NCBI RefSeq assembly: GCF_002563695.1
Contig: NZ_PDJI01000002.1
Coordinates: 1-59,882 of the forward strand
Length of the DNA: 59,882 nucleotides
Source of the DNA: Georgenia soli
GTDB lineage: Bacteria; Actinomycetota; Actinomycetes; Actinomycetales; Actinomycetaceae
Reading direction: 5' to 3'
Every line of letters starts with the position of its first letter. Position 1 is the stretch's first letter. The position numbers and the translations under genes are program-made. Below the pieces are notes generated by a model. The model worked only from the letters and a program-made list of their open reading frames with translations. It made no database searches and had not been told where the DNA came from. Below are positions 43,702 through 52,066 of the stretch, one piece after another.

Positions 43702-45438
43702 GTGACCGCCAGCTCAGCACCGACGGGGGCCGACACCGGATCGCGGGATGCCGTCGTCCCGACCACCGAGGCGCAACGGAGCGGAGCCTTACATCCCGGT
43801 CCGATGAAAACCCGATCGGCGCCCTCGGTGACGCCACTCCTGATCAGCGCTGCGGGCGGATGGCTGACCAACCTCGCCTTCCCGGACCGTGGCTGGTGGC
43901 CGTTGGCCTACCTCGGGGTCGCACTGCTCCTGATCGCGCTGCGTGATTTGCGAACGGTGCAGTCCGGGCTCACCGGACTGGTGTGGGGCCTTGCGTTCTT
44001 CCTGCCGCACGTCCACTGGGCGGCCCTCGCCACCGGGTCGCCCCTGCCATGGATCGCGCTCAGTCTCTCGCAGGCCTTCTACGTCGCGGGCTTCGCGATT
44101 GCCTGGACGGTAGCCCGGCAGGCCGCCTGGGTCCGTGAGCACCCGCTGATCCAGACGGCCGTCGCCGCCGCTGTCTGGGTGGCGATCGAGCAGGTGCGGG
44201 GCTCGTGGCCGTTCGGTGGGTTTCCGTGGGGCATCCTTGCCTTCTCCCAGGTCGACGCCCCAGTACTGCCGTTGGCCGCCTACGGCGGCGAGGTCCTGGT
44301 GTCAGCGACAGTGGTGGTCATCGCTGGGCTGATCGCGCTGGCGGCGACGCAGGAACGTCGATCGAGCCACTCCGCCGTCCTCGGCGTTGCCTGCGTCGTT
44401 GCTGCCCTGTCCATCGGGCCGTCGCTCCTGCCCCTCTCGACGGGCGCAGAAGCTGGAGAGCTGCGCGTGGGTGCTGTCCAGGGCGATGTTCCGCAACAGG
44501 GCGCCCACTGGGCGGCCCAGGCCCGCGAGGTCACAGCCAACCATGCGGCAGGCACGCAGCGGCTTGCAGAATCGGTGGAGTCGGACGGGCTCGACCTGCT
44601 GCTCTGGCCGGAGAGCGCTGCAGACATCGACCCGCGGACCGACGCCGAGCAGGCCGCGCTGGTCGAAGCGGCGGCCGAAGCGGTGGACGCGCCACTGCTG
44701 ATGGGAACCCAGCGGTTTCCCGACGGTCAGGACATCCGCTACAACGAGATGGTGCTGTGGCAGGCGGATCAAGGGGCCGGTTCCGCCTACGCCAAGCAGC
44801 ATCCGGTCCCGTTCGGAGAGTACGTGCCCTACCGGGACCTCTTCCGGCGGATCACCCCACTTGTGGACCTGATCGGAACCGACATGGCGGCCGGCACCGA
44901 CCCTGCTGAGATGTCCGTCCCCGTCGAGCGACTCGGGCGCGCCGTCGATGTCACCGTGGGCATCTGCTTCGAGGTCGCCTACGCCGACCTGATCGGCGAG
45001 GGAGTTCGCGGTGGCGGAGAACTCATCGTCATCCCCACCAACAACGCATCTTTCGGTCACTCTCAGGAGTCGACCCAACAGCTGGCGATGTCACGGTTTC
45101 GCGCGGTGGAGCACGGTCGGGCAACGGTCCAGATCTCCACGGTCGGCGCCAGCGGCATCGTCCTGCCCGACGGAACCGTGGTCCAGCGCACGGGCCTCTT
45201 CACCTCCGAGCAGATGGCCGCGACGCTCCCGCTTCGCACCAGCCTGACGCCCGCCACACGGCTCGGCACAGCACCCAGGACGACCGTCTGGGTCCTGGCG
45301 GCTGCCGCCGTCGCGGGCGGTGCGCTGAGCCGCCGCACCCGGCACAGCGGGCGGCAGTTGCTCGATGCCGGCCGTCAGGAGGTGCACCACGGCGCGCACG
45401 ATGAGTTCCTGCGCGGCCGGAGCAGTGTGAAGGCATGA
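43702..45438 (+). CDS. lnt: apolipoprotein N-acyltransferase
   Basis: A 578-residue protein. N-terminal TM helices (about 45-235) precede a nitrilase-fold domain with the catalytic triad region LLLWPESAAD (Glu), AKQHPVPFGEYVPYRDLF (Lys) and VGICFEVAYADL (Cys). It adds the third acyl chain to lipoproteins at the membrane. GTG 43702 lies 11 bases past AAGGAG; the first 30 residues are variable. It follows the M56 gene by 44 bases. A plasmid-borne Lnt next to two lipoprotein/thiol operons suggests the module matures its own lipoproteins. Confidence 0.9.
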   Translation: MTASSAPTGADTGSRDAVVPTTEAQRSGALHPGPMKTRSAPSVTPLLISAAGGWLTNLAFPDRGWWPLAYLGVALLLIALRDLRTVQSGLTGLVWGLAFFLPHVHWAALATGSPLPWIALSLSQAFYVAGFAIAWTVARQAAWVREHPLIQTAVAAAVWVAIEQVRGSWPFGGFPWGILAFSQVDAPVLPLAAYGGEVLVSATVVVIAGLIALAATQERRSSHSAVLGVACVVAALSIGPSLLPLSTGAEAGELRVGAVQGDVPQQGAHWAAQAREVTANHAAGTQRLAESVESDGLDLLLWPESAADIDPRTDAEQAALVEAAAEAVDAPLLMGTQRFPDGQDIRYNEMVLWQADQGAGSAYAKQHPVPFGEYVPYRDLFRRITPLVDLIGTDMAAGTDPAEMSVPVERLGRAVDVTVGICFEVAYADLIGEGVRGGGELIVIPTNNASFGHSQESTQQLAMSRFRAVEHGRATVQISTVGASGIVLPDGTVVQRTGLFTSEQMAATLPLRTSLTPATRLGTAPRTTVWVLAAAAVAGGALSRRTRHSGRQLLDAGRQEVHHGAHDEFLRGRSSVKA

Positions 45439-45501
45439 TCGCTGGCACGCTCACGTGCCAGAGGTCGACACTCCTGCACCGATCGCCCCCACGCGGGCGC
45501 G

Positions 45502-45657
45502 TCACGCCAGGGTGGTGTCGAGGAGCCCCACGTTCTGCGCCACCCAGGGGAATACCCAGGTGAACAGCGCCCAGACGACGGCGAGGCCGAGCACGACCGC
45601 CTCGAGCACCCTGAACCACCGCGGTCCGGGCAGGACCCGCCAGATCGCCGCGTACAT
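45502..45657 (-). CDS. small one-TM protein coupled to sortase
   Basis: A 51-residue protein (MYAAIWRVLPGPRWFRVLEA ...) with one long TM segment (VVLGLAVVWALFTWVFPWVA). Its ATG overlaps the sortase stop (ATGA at 45657). Such short membrane partners accompany class E sortase genes in actinobacteria. Function unknown. Confidence 0.7.
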   Translation of the reverse strand: MYAAIWRVLPGPRWFRVLEAVVLGLAVVWALFTWVFPWVAQNVGLLDTTLA

Positions 45658-46430
45658 CAGGAACCCTCCAGCAGCTCGACCGGCTTGCCCTCGGACCGGG
45701 GCACCCACCCGGCGAGCTCGCCGTGGGTGATCCAGCGCTCACGGGTGCTCCACAGCGGGTGGCACGTGGTGAAGGTGATGGTTCGCGCCGTCGGCTCCTC
45801 GCCGGGCCTGCGGGGCACCGGGGCGATGACGTCGACCTGGTCCGGGGTGGTCACGTAGTCCTCGGTGACCTCGTAGACCAGCCACGCCTGCGCCGTCTCG
45901 ACGACAACCCGGTCGCCGTGCTCGAGCTTGTCGATCTGGGCGAACGGTGCGCCGTAGGACTGCCGGTGGGCGGCGAGCGCGAAGTTGCCGACCTCTCCGG
46001 GCATCGCGGTGCCCGGGTAGTGGCCGGCCGCACCGGTGTTGAGCACGTCCCACATGCCCACCCCCTCGACCACCGGCACCTGGTAGTCGGCGCCCCACCG
46101 GGGGACGTGCATCGTGGCGAATCCCACGGCGTTCCCGACCGGTTCCACGGCAGGGGGCGCGTCGGTCCGCAGCTCGGCGCTCCGCTCGACCTCGGGCTCG
46201 GTGAACGTGCTGCGGATCTCCTCGACCGCGGCAGCCTGGTCGTCGCGGACCTCCAGGTCCGTCCAGAACACCTGCCAGACGACGAAGAGGCCGACGAGCA
46301 CGCCCGCGGTAAGCAGCAGCTCGCCCACCAGGCCGGTCAGGACGGCTGCGGCGCTGCGGCGCGCGCGACGTCCACCGCCGGCGCGCCTGCGGCGAGCCTC
46401 CGTCGGCGCTTCGGTCGTGACCACGGGCAC
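45657..46430 (-). CDS. class E sortase
   Basis: A transpeptidase of about 257 residues. A basic N-terminus and one TM (about residues 28-52) precede the sortase domain. The catalytic His is in NFALAAHRQSYG, the Cys in TITFTTCHPLWS and the Arg in STRERWITHG. It anchors cell-wall proteins at LAXTG-like signals. Start uncertain: GTG 46430 or GTG 46424. No substrate with a C-terminal sorting signal was found in the window. Divergent from the rhodanese at 46590 across a CstR-type dyad. Confidence 0.85.
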   Translation of the reverse strand: MPVVTTEAPTEARRRRAGGGRRARRSAAAVLTGLVGELLLTAGVLVGLFVVWQVFWTDLEVRDDQAAAVEEIRSTFTEPEVERSAELRTDAPPAVEPVGNAVGFATMHVPRWGADYQVPVVEGVGMWDVLNTGAAGHYPGTAMPGEVGNFALAAHRQSYGAPFAQIDKLEHGDRVVVETAQAWLVYEVTEDYVTTPDQVDVIAPVPRRPGEEPTARTITFTTCHPLWSTRERWITHGELAGWVPRSEGKPVELLEGS

Positions 46431-46525
46431 GACGCTACTGCACTTTCTGCACCCGTCCGTCCGGAGAACCGTCGTCGACGGAGCCACAGAAGCTCGACGG
46501 AACACCGACCTTGCCGTACCGATCG

Positions 46526-46541
46526 ATACCCCGTAGGGTAT
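46526..46541. promoter_or_regulatory. CstR-type operator dyad 1
   Basis: ATACCC-CGTA-GGGTAT, a perfect 6-base dyad with a 4-base spacer. It lies 49-64 bases upstream of the GTG of the rhodanese membrane protein and also faces the divergent sortase gene. Confidence 0.75.
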
Positions 46542-46589
46542 TCCGGTCGCCGCTTCGGCGGAGAAACCCCAACCTCAGGAAACGGGTTC

Positions 46590-47195
46590 GTGACAGCTCT
46601 CAACACCGACAGGACGACAGACCAGACCGTGCTCGACCCCGACGCCCTCGCCGAGCGGCTCAGCTCGGCCGCGCCCCCGCGCCTGATCGACGTCCGCACC
46701 CCGGCCGAGTTCGAGACGGTCCACATCCCCGGGGCGTACAACGTCCCGCTGGACACGCTCAAGGAGCACCGCGAGGAGATCGCCCGGCACCTCGACGAGG
46801 ACGTCGTCCTCGTCTGCCGCTCGGGCCAGCGGGCCACCCAGGCGAAGGAGGCCCTGGCCACGGCCGGGCTCCCCAACCTGCACCTGCTCGACGGCGGCAT
46901 GCAGGCCTGGCAGGCCTCCGGCGGCGAGATCCGGCGCGGGAAGCAGAAGTGGGACCTCGAGCGTCAGGTCCGCCTCGTGGCCGGCACGGTCGTGCTCGGC
47001 AGCATCCTCGCCAGCGTCCGCGCCCCGGGCGCGAAATGGCTCGCCGCCGGTCTCGGCGGCGGTCTCACGTTCGCCTCGCTGACCAACACCTGCGCGATGG
47101 GCGCGGCACTGTCGAAGCTCCCGTACAACCGCGGGACGTCGCTGGACCCGGCCGACGCCATCGCACAGCTCCGGCCGGACACCACCACCGCCTGA
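46590..47195 (+). CDS. rhodanese domain protein with membrane tail (YgaP-like)
   Basis: A 201-residue protein. The N-terminal rhodanese domain shows PRLIDVRTPAEFETVHIPGA and the active-site loop VCRSGQRAT (Cys 76). The C-terminal part (VRLVAGTVVLGSILASVRAP ... FASLTNTCAMGAALSKLPYN) is a DUF2892-like two-helix membrane segment, as in YgaP. Sulfurtransferase at the cytoplasmic face of the membrane. GTG 46590 follows AGGAAACGGG. A strong hairpin ends the unit. Confidence 0.88.
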   Translation: MTALNTDRTTDQTVLDPDALAERLSSAAPPRLIDVRTPAEFETVHIPGAYNVPLDTLKEHREEIARHLDEDVVLVCRSGQRATQAKEALATAGLPNLHLLDGGMQAWQASGGEIRRGKQKWDLERQVRLVAGTVVLGSILASVRAPGAKWLAAGLGGGLTFASLTNTCAMGAALSKLPYNRGTSLDPADAIAQLRPDTTTA

Positions 47196-47234
47196 CGCAC
47201 ACCCTCCGCCGCCGTGGTGCGGCGGTGCCAAGCT

Positions 47235-47264
47235 GGAGCCGCCCCGTCCCCCCGCGGGGCGGCT
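47235..47264 (+). terminator. GC-rich hairpin between rhodanese and MFS genes
   Basis: GAGCCGCCCCG (47235-47245) pairs perfectly with CGGGGCGGCTC (47254-47264) around an 8-base loop. A pyrimidine-rich tract follows. Confidence 0.7.
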
Positions 47265-47297
47265 CCTCGTCTCCCCACTGCCTCGAGGTTCAGCCGT

Positions 47298-48620
47298 ATG
47301 GCCCGTCACGCCGCACTGCCCGATCACCGTCCTGACATGGACGTGGTCCAGCGCCGCACCGTGCGGACGATGACCCTCGCGCAGATCTTCAGCGCCCTGG
47401 GCAACGGGTCCACGCTGGCACTCGGCTCGATCCTCGCCGTCGACCTGTCCGGGAACGACGCCTTCGCCGGTACCACCACCACGGCACTGACCCTGGCACC
47501 CGCACTGCTGGCGGTGCCGCTCTCGACCCTTGCTGTGCGCCGCGGCAGGCGCACCGCCCTCACGACCGGCCTGGCGGCGGCAACCCTGGGGACCGTCCTC
47601 ATCGTCGGCGCGACCGTCTGGCGACTGTTCCCGCTGCTCCTCCTCGGCGCCTTCCTGGTCGGCGTCGCCTCGGCGGTGAACCTGCAGGCCCGGTTCGCCG
47701 CCACCGACCTGGCACGTCCCGAGCACCGTGGCCGGGACCTCTCCCTGGTGGTGTGGGCGGTGACCATCGGTGCCGTCGCCGGCCCGAACATGGTCGTTCT
47801 GGGCGCGGCCCTGGCCCAGGCCGTCGGCCTCCCCGTGGAGGCCGGCCCGTTCCTCATCTCCGGCGCCGGCATGGTGCTCGGTGCCGTCCTGCTGCAGGTG
47901 GGTCTGCGGCCGGACCCGCTCCTCCTCCGCCAGGCGCTCGACGCCGCGCCGTCGGTCGCCCGGTCGGCCCCCGCCGCCGCCGGTCCCGCCGCGATCGCCC
48001 GCCCCTCGGTCCGCGACGGCTGGGCTGCCGTCCGGGGCTCGACCCGCGCCCGGGCGGCGCTGACCGTGCTGCTGGCCGCGCACACCGCGATGGTGGCGGT
48101 GATGTCCATGACGCCGCTGCATCTCCAGCACGTCGCCGGGGCGACAGCCGGGGGGCCCGCGTTCCTGACGATCGTCGGTTTCACGATCTCCCTCCACGTC
48201 GCGGGGATGTACGCGCTCTCTCCCGTGATGGGGTGGTCCGCCGACCGGTTCGGCGGCGGCGTGACCGCCCTCGGAGGGTTGGCGGTGCTGCTCGTCGCGG
48301 TCGGGTTCGCCGGCATCGGCCAGGACTCGATCACGACCGTGACGATCGGGCTGGTGCTGCTCGGGCTCGGCTGGTCGGCCGCCACGATCGCCGGCTCCGC
48401 GCTCCTCGTCGAGGCCGTCCCGCCCGCACGCCGCGTCACGGCCCAGGGCCTCTCGGACGCCCTCATGAGCGGCGCGGGTGCCCTCGGCAGCCTCGCCGCG
48501 GGGTTCGTGATGGGCCTGTCCGGCTACGGGGTCCTCAACGTGGTCATGGCCGTGCTCGTCGGTGGCGTGGCCGTTCACGCGGGCCGGACGCTGCTCGGCG
48601 GTCACCGCGCGCGCGGATGA
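47298..48620 (+). CDS. MFS permease
   Basis: A 440-residue protein with about 12 TM helices. The A-like loop (TLAVRRGRRTALTTG) and MGWSADRFGGG between helices 8 and 9 are typical of the major facilitator superfamily. Substrate unknown. Its position inside the sulfur module might mean export of a sulfur compound. ATG 47298 is taken with GAGG upstream; ATG 47337 is also possible. The gene converges with the ctaG-like gene. Confidence 0.85.
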   Translation: MARHAALPDHRPDMDVVQRRTVRTMTLAQIFSALGNGSTLALGSILAVDLSGNDAFAGTTTTALTLAPALLAVPLSTLAVRRGRRTALTTGLAAATLGTVLIVGATVWRLFPLLLLGAFLVGVASAVNLQARFAATDLARPEHRGRDLSLVVWAVTIGAVAGPNMVVLGAALAQAVGLPVEAGPFLISGAGMVLGAVLLQVGLRPDPLLLRQALDAAPSVARSAPAAAGPAAIARPSVRDGWAAVRGSTRARAALTVLLAAHTAMVAVMSMTPLHLQHVAGATAGGPAFLTIVGFTISLHVAGMYALSPVMGWSADRFGGGVTALGGLAVLLVAVGFAGIGQDSITTVTIGLVLLGLGWSAATIAGSALLVEAVPPARRVTAQGLSDALMSGAGALGSLAAGFVMGLSGYGVLNVVMAVLVGGVAVHAGRTLLGGHRARG

Positions 48621-48663
48621 TACGGACGGGCCGTTGGTCGGCGGCCGCCGACCGGGAGCTGGA

Positions 48664-49458
48664 TCAGGCCGCCGCGCGCGGTCCGACGAGGGCCGCGTCC
48701 CGTGGTCGCGCGGCGGTGTACCAGCCCGCGAGGAGCAGGACGATCAGCGTCACGTCGACGACGTCGCCGGCGTAGTACATCAGCTGGGCGCCAGCCTCGG
48801 CGTCGGCCAGCTCCACCCCCTCGGGCGGGTGGGCGTAGAGCCACTTGGCCAGGACGGAGTGGACGGCGATGAAGGTGACCAGCACCGCGGCGCGCACGGT
48901 CAGCGGCGCGCGGTGCGGGTCGGGGTCCACGCTCAGGATCGAGGCCGTGAAGACGTAGCCGGCGAGGAAGACGTGGGCGTGCACGCCCGCATGGACGAGC
49001 GCCGAGCCGTGCATCTGGTGGTAGAGGTCGGTGGTGTACAGCAGCCAGAGTCCGCCCGCGTTGAGCGTCGCGGCTACGGCCGGGCGGGTCACGATCCGCA
49101 CGACGGGGTGGCGCAGCAGGCCCGTCAGCGTCCGGGCCCGGTCTGCCGGCAGGGCCCGCAGCGCGAGCGTGACGGGGGCACCGAGAACCAGGAGAAGCGG
49201 CGCGAGCATGCCCAGCAGCACGTGCCCGAGCATGTGGGCGGTGAAGCTGGCCCGGGCCGCCTCGGCGACCGGGCCGAGCATGGCCGCACCGGCGCAGACG
49301 AGCCCCGCGAACCACAGGGCGGTGCGGTGCACGGGCCACGGGCTGCGGTCGCGCGCGGCCCGCAGCGCGGCCGCGTAGCCGCTTGCGGCGACGAGCAGGG
49401 CGAGGACGACGCCGGTCTCGAGCAGGGGCCAGGGGCCGGCGCCGTGCTGGTGGTTCAT
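48664..49458 (-). CDS. CtaG/Caa3-type cytochrome oxidase assembly membrane protein
   Basis: A 264-residue protein with seven or so TM helices and conserved His (TAHMLGHVLLGMLAPLLLVL; YHQMHGSALVHAGVHAHVFL), matching the CtaG/caa3_CtaG family of copper-related oxidase assembly factors. Seven bases behind the DUF2243 gene. No oxidase subunit is encoded here, so its partner would be chromosomal, or it has a distinct role. Confidence 0.85.
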   Translation of the reverse strand: MNHQHGAGPWPLLETGVVLALLVAASGYAAALRAARDRSPWPVHRTALWFAGLVCAGAAMLGPVAEAARASFTAHMLGHVLLGMLAPLLLVLGAPVTLALRALPADRARTLTGLLRHPVVRIVTRPAVAATLNAGGLWLLYTTDLYHQMHGSALVHAGVHAHVFLAGYVFTASILSVDPDPHRAPLTVRAAVLVTFIAVHSVLAKWLYAHPPEGVELADAEAGAQLMYYAGDVVDVTLIVLLLAGWYTAARPRDAALVGPRAAA

Positions 49459-49465
49459 CCCCCGC

Positions 49466-49969
49466 TCACGAGCTGCTGGGAGGCCGCGCCCGCCGCAGCA
49501 GGAGCAGGCCGACGAGGACGAGCAGCACGGCGGAGCCGATCCAGGCGACGTCGTAGGGCAGCAGGTCCACGTCGTAGCGGATCTGGTGGATGCGCAGCAC
49601 CTTGTGGTCGACGACGCCGTCGAGGAGCTGCAGCAGCCCGACGCCGGTGACCACGGCGGCGGCCCAACGGCGCCACGCCACCTCGGTGCGCCGTCGGACG
49701 TCGGCGAGCAGGAACAGCCCCCAGATGGTGATGAACCACCCGAAGGCGTGGAAGAAGCCGTCCGCCGTCAGCGCCACCTCGGTGGTGGAGCGGTCGTAGA
49801 AGTGATGCCAGTGCAGGGCCAGATGGAAGATGAACAAGTCGATCATCGACGCCGCGATCCCGGCGCCGAACAAGAGCCCGGAGTAGACGGTCCGCCGGTC
49901 GAGGTCGATCACTCCCCGCTCGGCGGGCCGTCCGGCGGGGACGCTGGCCGCGGAGTCCGACGTCGCCAT
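49466..49969 (-). CDS. DUF2243 membrane protein
   Basis: A 167-residue protein with four TM helices and a His-rich first half (DLFIFHLALHWHHFYDRS; DGFFHAFGWF), the signature of DUF2243. Known to accompany CtaG-like genes; function unknown, with metal or quinol binding plausible from the His residues. The pair follows the NicT-like gene on the same strand after a 142-base gap. Confidence 0.85.
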   Translation of the reverse strand: MATSDSAASVPAGRPAERGVIDLDRRTVYSGLLFGAGIAASMIDLFIFHLALHWHHFYDRSTTEVALTADGFFHAFGWFITIWGLFLLADVRRRTEVAWRRWAAAVVTGVGLLQLLDGVVDHKVLRIHQIRYDVDLLPYDVAWIGSAVLLVLVGLLLLRRARPPSSS

Positions 49970-50111
49970 CGAGAAGGTCCTTCCGGTCCGCTGGGTCTCG
50001 TCCCGTCATCGTCGTCGACGGAGACCGGGCCCGCGCGCCGGACGCCGGCCTCGCCGGCCCCGTGGGGGCAGGCGGAGGGCCGGCGGCGCGAAGGCGCTGG
50101 GCGCCCCAGGG

Positions 50112-51218
50112 TCAGGAGGCGGTGGCCGCCGTCCAGCGGTCCTCGATGCGGCCCAGCCGCCAGATCGCGAGGCTGACGAGCCAGGCGGTGAGGAAGAGCG
50201 CCACGAGGGCGTACCCGACGCTGCCCATGTCCAGACCGGCCGCCCACCCGAGGAACCCGCCCGTGGGCTCGAGGTGCTCGGCGAGCAGCTGGAGCAGGAC
50301 GGTGACGCCGATACCGAGGGCGGCGATGACCGACAGGACCGTGACGGTGAGGTTGTAGTAGACCTTGCGGACCGGGGCGAGGAACGCCCAGCGGTAGGCC
50401 CGAGCCATGAGAACGCCGTCGGCGGCGTCGAACAGGCTCATCCCGGCGGCGAAGAGCACCGGCAGCACGAGGATGGCGTACCAGGGCAGGGTCAGCGCTG
50501 CGGTGCCGCCGGCGAGGACGAGCAGCGCCACCTGGGTGGCGGTGTCGAACCCCAGCCCCATGAGGAGCCCGACCGGGTACATGTGCCACGGCTTCCTCAC
50601 GCGGCGGGTGAACCGGCCGAGCAGCCTCGCCATCACGCCGCGGTTGTTCAGCAGCCGCTCGAGCTCGCGCTCGTCCAGGGCGGCGCCGCGCATCTCCCGG
50701 AAGACCCGCACGATGCCGCGCACGGAGCCGAGGTTCAGCAGGCCGATGAGGATGAGGAACGTGCCGGCCACGATCGAGCCGACCGTGCCGAGCGTCTGCT
50801 GCATCGCCGACCCGGAGTCGGCGACCGGACCGGCGACGGCCTTCACGCCGAGCGCGAGCAGCAGGGCGAGCCCGAAGACCACGCTGGAGTGACCGAGGGA
50901 GAACCAGAACCCCACGCTCAGTGCGGGGCGGTTCTCGCCGACGAGCTTGCGGGTGGTGTTGTCGATGGCGGCGATGTGGTCGGCGTCGAAGGCGTGGCGC
51001 GCCCCGAGCAGGAACGCGGTCACGCCGAGCCCGACGCCGAACACCCCGGCGCTGCCGACGGTGAGCTGCTGGGGCGCGACGGCGAGGAGCAGGACTCCCC
51101 AGCCGACGAGGTTGAGCAGCAGCACCACCGCGGCCATGCCGGCGACCGAGCGCTGCTCGGCGCCGCTCCACCGACGGGGCCGGGCCGTGCGCGAGGCGAC
51201 GGACGCGGTCAGGGACAT
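50112..51218 (-). CDS. NicT/HoxN-type (NiCoT) nickel-cobalt transporter
   Basis: A 368-residue polytopic protein with the NiCoT signature LGARHAFDADHIAAIDN (residues 71-87), FWFSLGHSSVVFGLAL and LGFDTATQVALLVL, all in TM helices. Such permeases import Ni2+ or Co2+. ATG 51218. No nickel enzyme lies nearby, and it stands in line with the TauE and MBL-rhodanese genes (24-base gap), so it may serve a metal-dependent sulfur enzyme or move another ion. Confidence 0.88.
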   Translation of the reverse strand: MSLTASVASRTARPRRWSGAEQRSVAGMAAVVLLLNLVGWGVLLLAVAPQQLTVGSAGVFGVGLGVTAFLLGARHAFDADHIAAIDNTTRKLVGENRPALSVGFWFSLGHSSVVFGLALLLALGVKAVAGPVADSGSAMQQTLGTVGSIVAGTFLILIGLLNLGSVRGIVRVFREMRGAALDERELERLLNNRGVMARLLGRFTRRVRKPWHMYPVGLLMGLGFDTATQVALLVLAGGTAALTLPWYAILVLPVLFAAGMSLFDAADGVLMARAYRWAFLAPVRKVYYNLTVTVLSVIAALGIGVTVLLQLLAEHLEPTGGFLGWAAGLDMGSVGYALVALFLTAWLVSLAIWRLGRIEDRWTAATAS

Positions 51219-51241
51219 GGGGGCGATCCTCTCGGAGCGGG

Positions 51242-52066
51242 TCAGAACAGCTGAGGGATGCTGCGGGCCGCGGTGTAGAGCGCCACGATAACCAGCAGCA
51301 CGGTGAAGGCGAGGTTGAGCCGGGCCGGGCTCACCCGGGACGTGATCCGGGCACCGATGAGGCTCCCGACCACCGAGGCGGCGGTGAAGGAGCCGATGAG
51401 CGCCCAGTCGAGGGTGACGTCCTGGCCGAGCCGGGACACGAGCGCGCTGGCGCTGTTGATGGTGATGACCACCAGCGAGGTGCCGACAGCCACGGGCATG
51501 GGCAACCGCAGGGCCAGCACGAGCGCGGGCACGACGGCGAAGCCGCCACCCACCCCGAAGAACCCGGTCAGCAGCCCGACGGCGGTGGCCGTCAGCAGCA
51601 GGACGCCGACGGCGCGGCAGTCGCACCGGAAGGGGCGCAGCGAGAGCATCGGGGTGGTCCGCGCCTCCACCTCGCCCTGGCCGGCGGCCTGCCTGCGGGC
51701 GGCGGCCCGCCGCCGCCGGGTCATCACCGCGGCGACGACGAGCATGAGTCCCGCGAAGGCGACGAGCAGGACGTTCTGGGGCACCGTCGTCGAGAGCAAC
51801 GAGCCGAGGAACGCCCCGCCGACGCCGAGGAGGCCGAAGACCACGCCCTGCCCCAGCCGCACCCGGCCGGCGCGCAGGTGCGGCAGCATCCCGATCAGCG
51901 TCGTGATGCCGACGATGACCAGCGACGCGGTCGTCGCGGCGCGGGCGTCGAGGCCCAGGAGGTAGACGAGGGCGGGGACGGTGAGGATGGAGCCGCCGCC
52001 GCCCAGGGCGCCGAGGGTGATCCCGACGACGACCCCGAGCGGGACGGCGAGGACGAGCGCGCTCAC
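51242..52066 (-). CDS. TauE/SafE-type sulfite or sulfur-anion exporter
   Basis: A 274-residue protein with eight TM helices in two repeats: LGALGGGGSILTVPALVYLL and TGFFGVGGGFAVVPALVLAL are the paired family motifs. A charged cytoplasmic loop (TRRRRAAARRQAAGQG) separates them. GTG 52066 overlaps the MBL stop. It fits export of sulfite or thiosulfate produced by the persulfide-dioxygenase-like enzyme upstream. Confidence 0.88.
   Translation of the reverse strand: MSALVLAVPLGVVVGITLGALGGGGSILTVPALVYLLGLDARAATTASLVIVGITTLIGMLPHLRAGRVRLGQGVVFGLLGVGGAFLGSLLSTTVPQNVLLVAFAGLMLVVAAVMTRRRRAAARRQAAGQGEVEARTTPMLSLRPFRCDCRAVGVLLLTATAVGLLTGFFGVGGGFAVVPALVLALRLPMPVAVGTSLVVITINSASALVSRLGQDVTLDWALIGSFTAASVVGSLIGARITSRVSPARLNLAFTVLLVIVALYTAARSIPQLF

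Noticed and set aside
46575..48605. Minus-strand open frame of 676 codons opposite the rhodanese and MFS genes
   Set aside because: Antisense of two well-supported genes; repetitive Gly/Arg/Glu composition without secondary-structure pattern.
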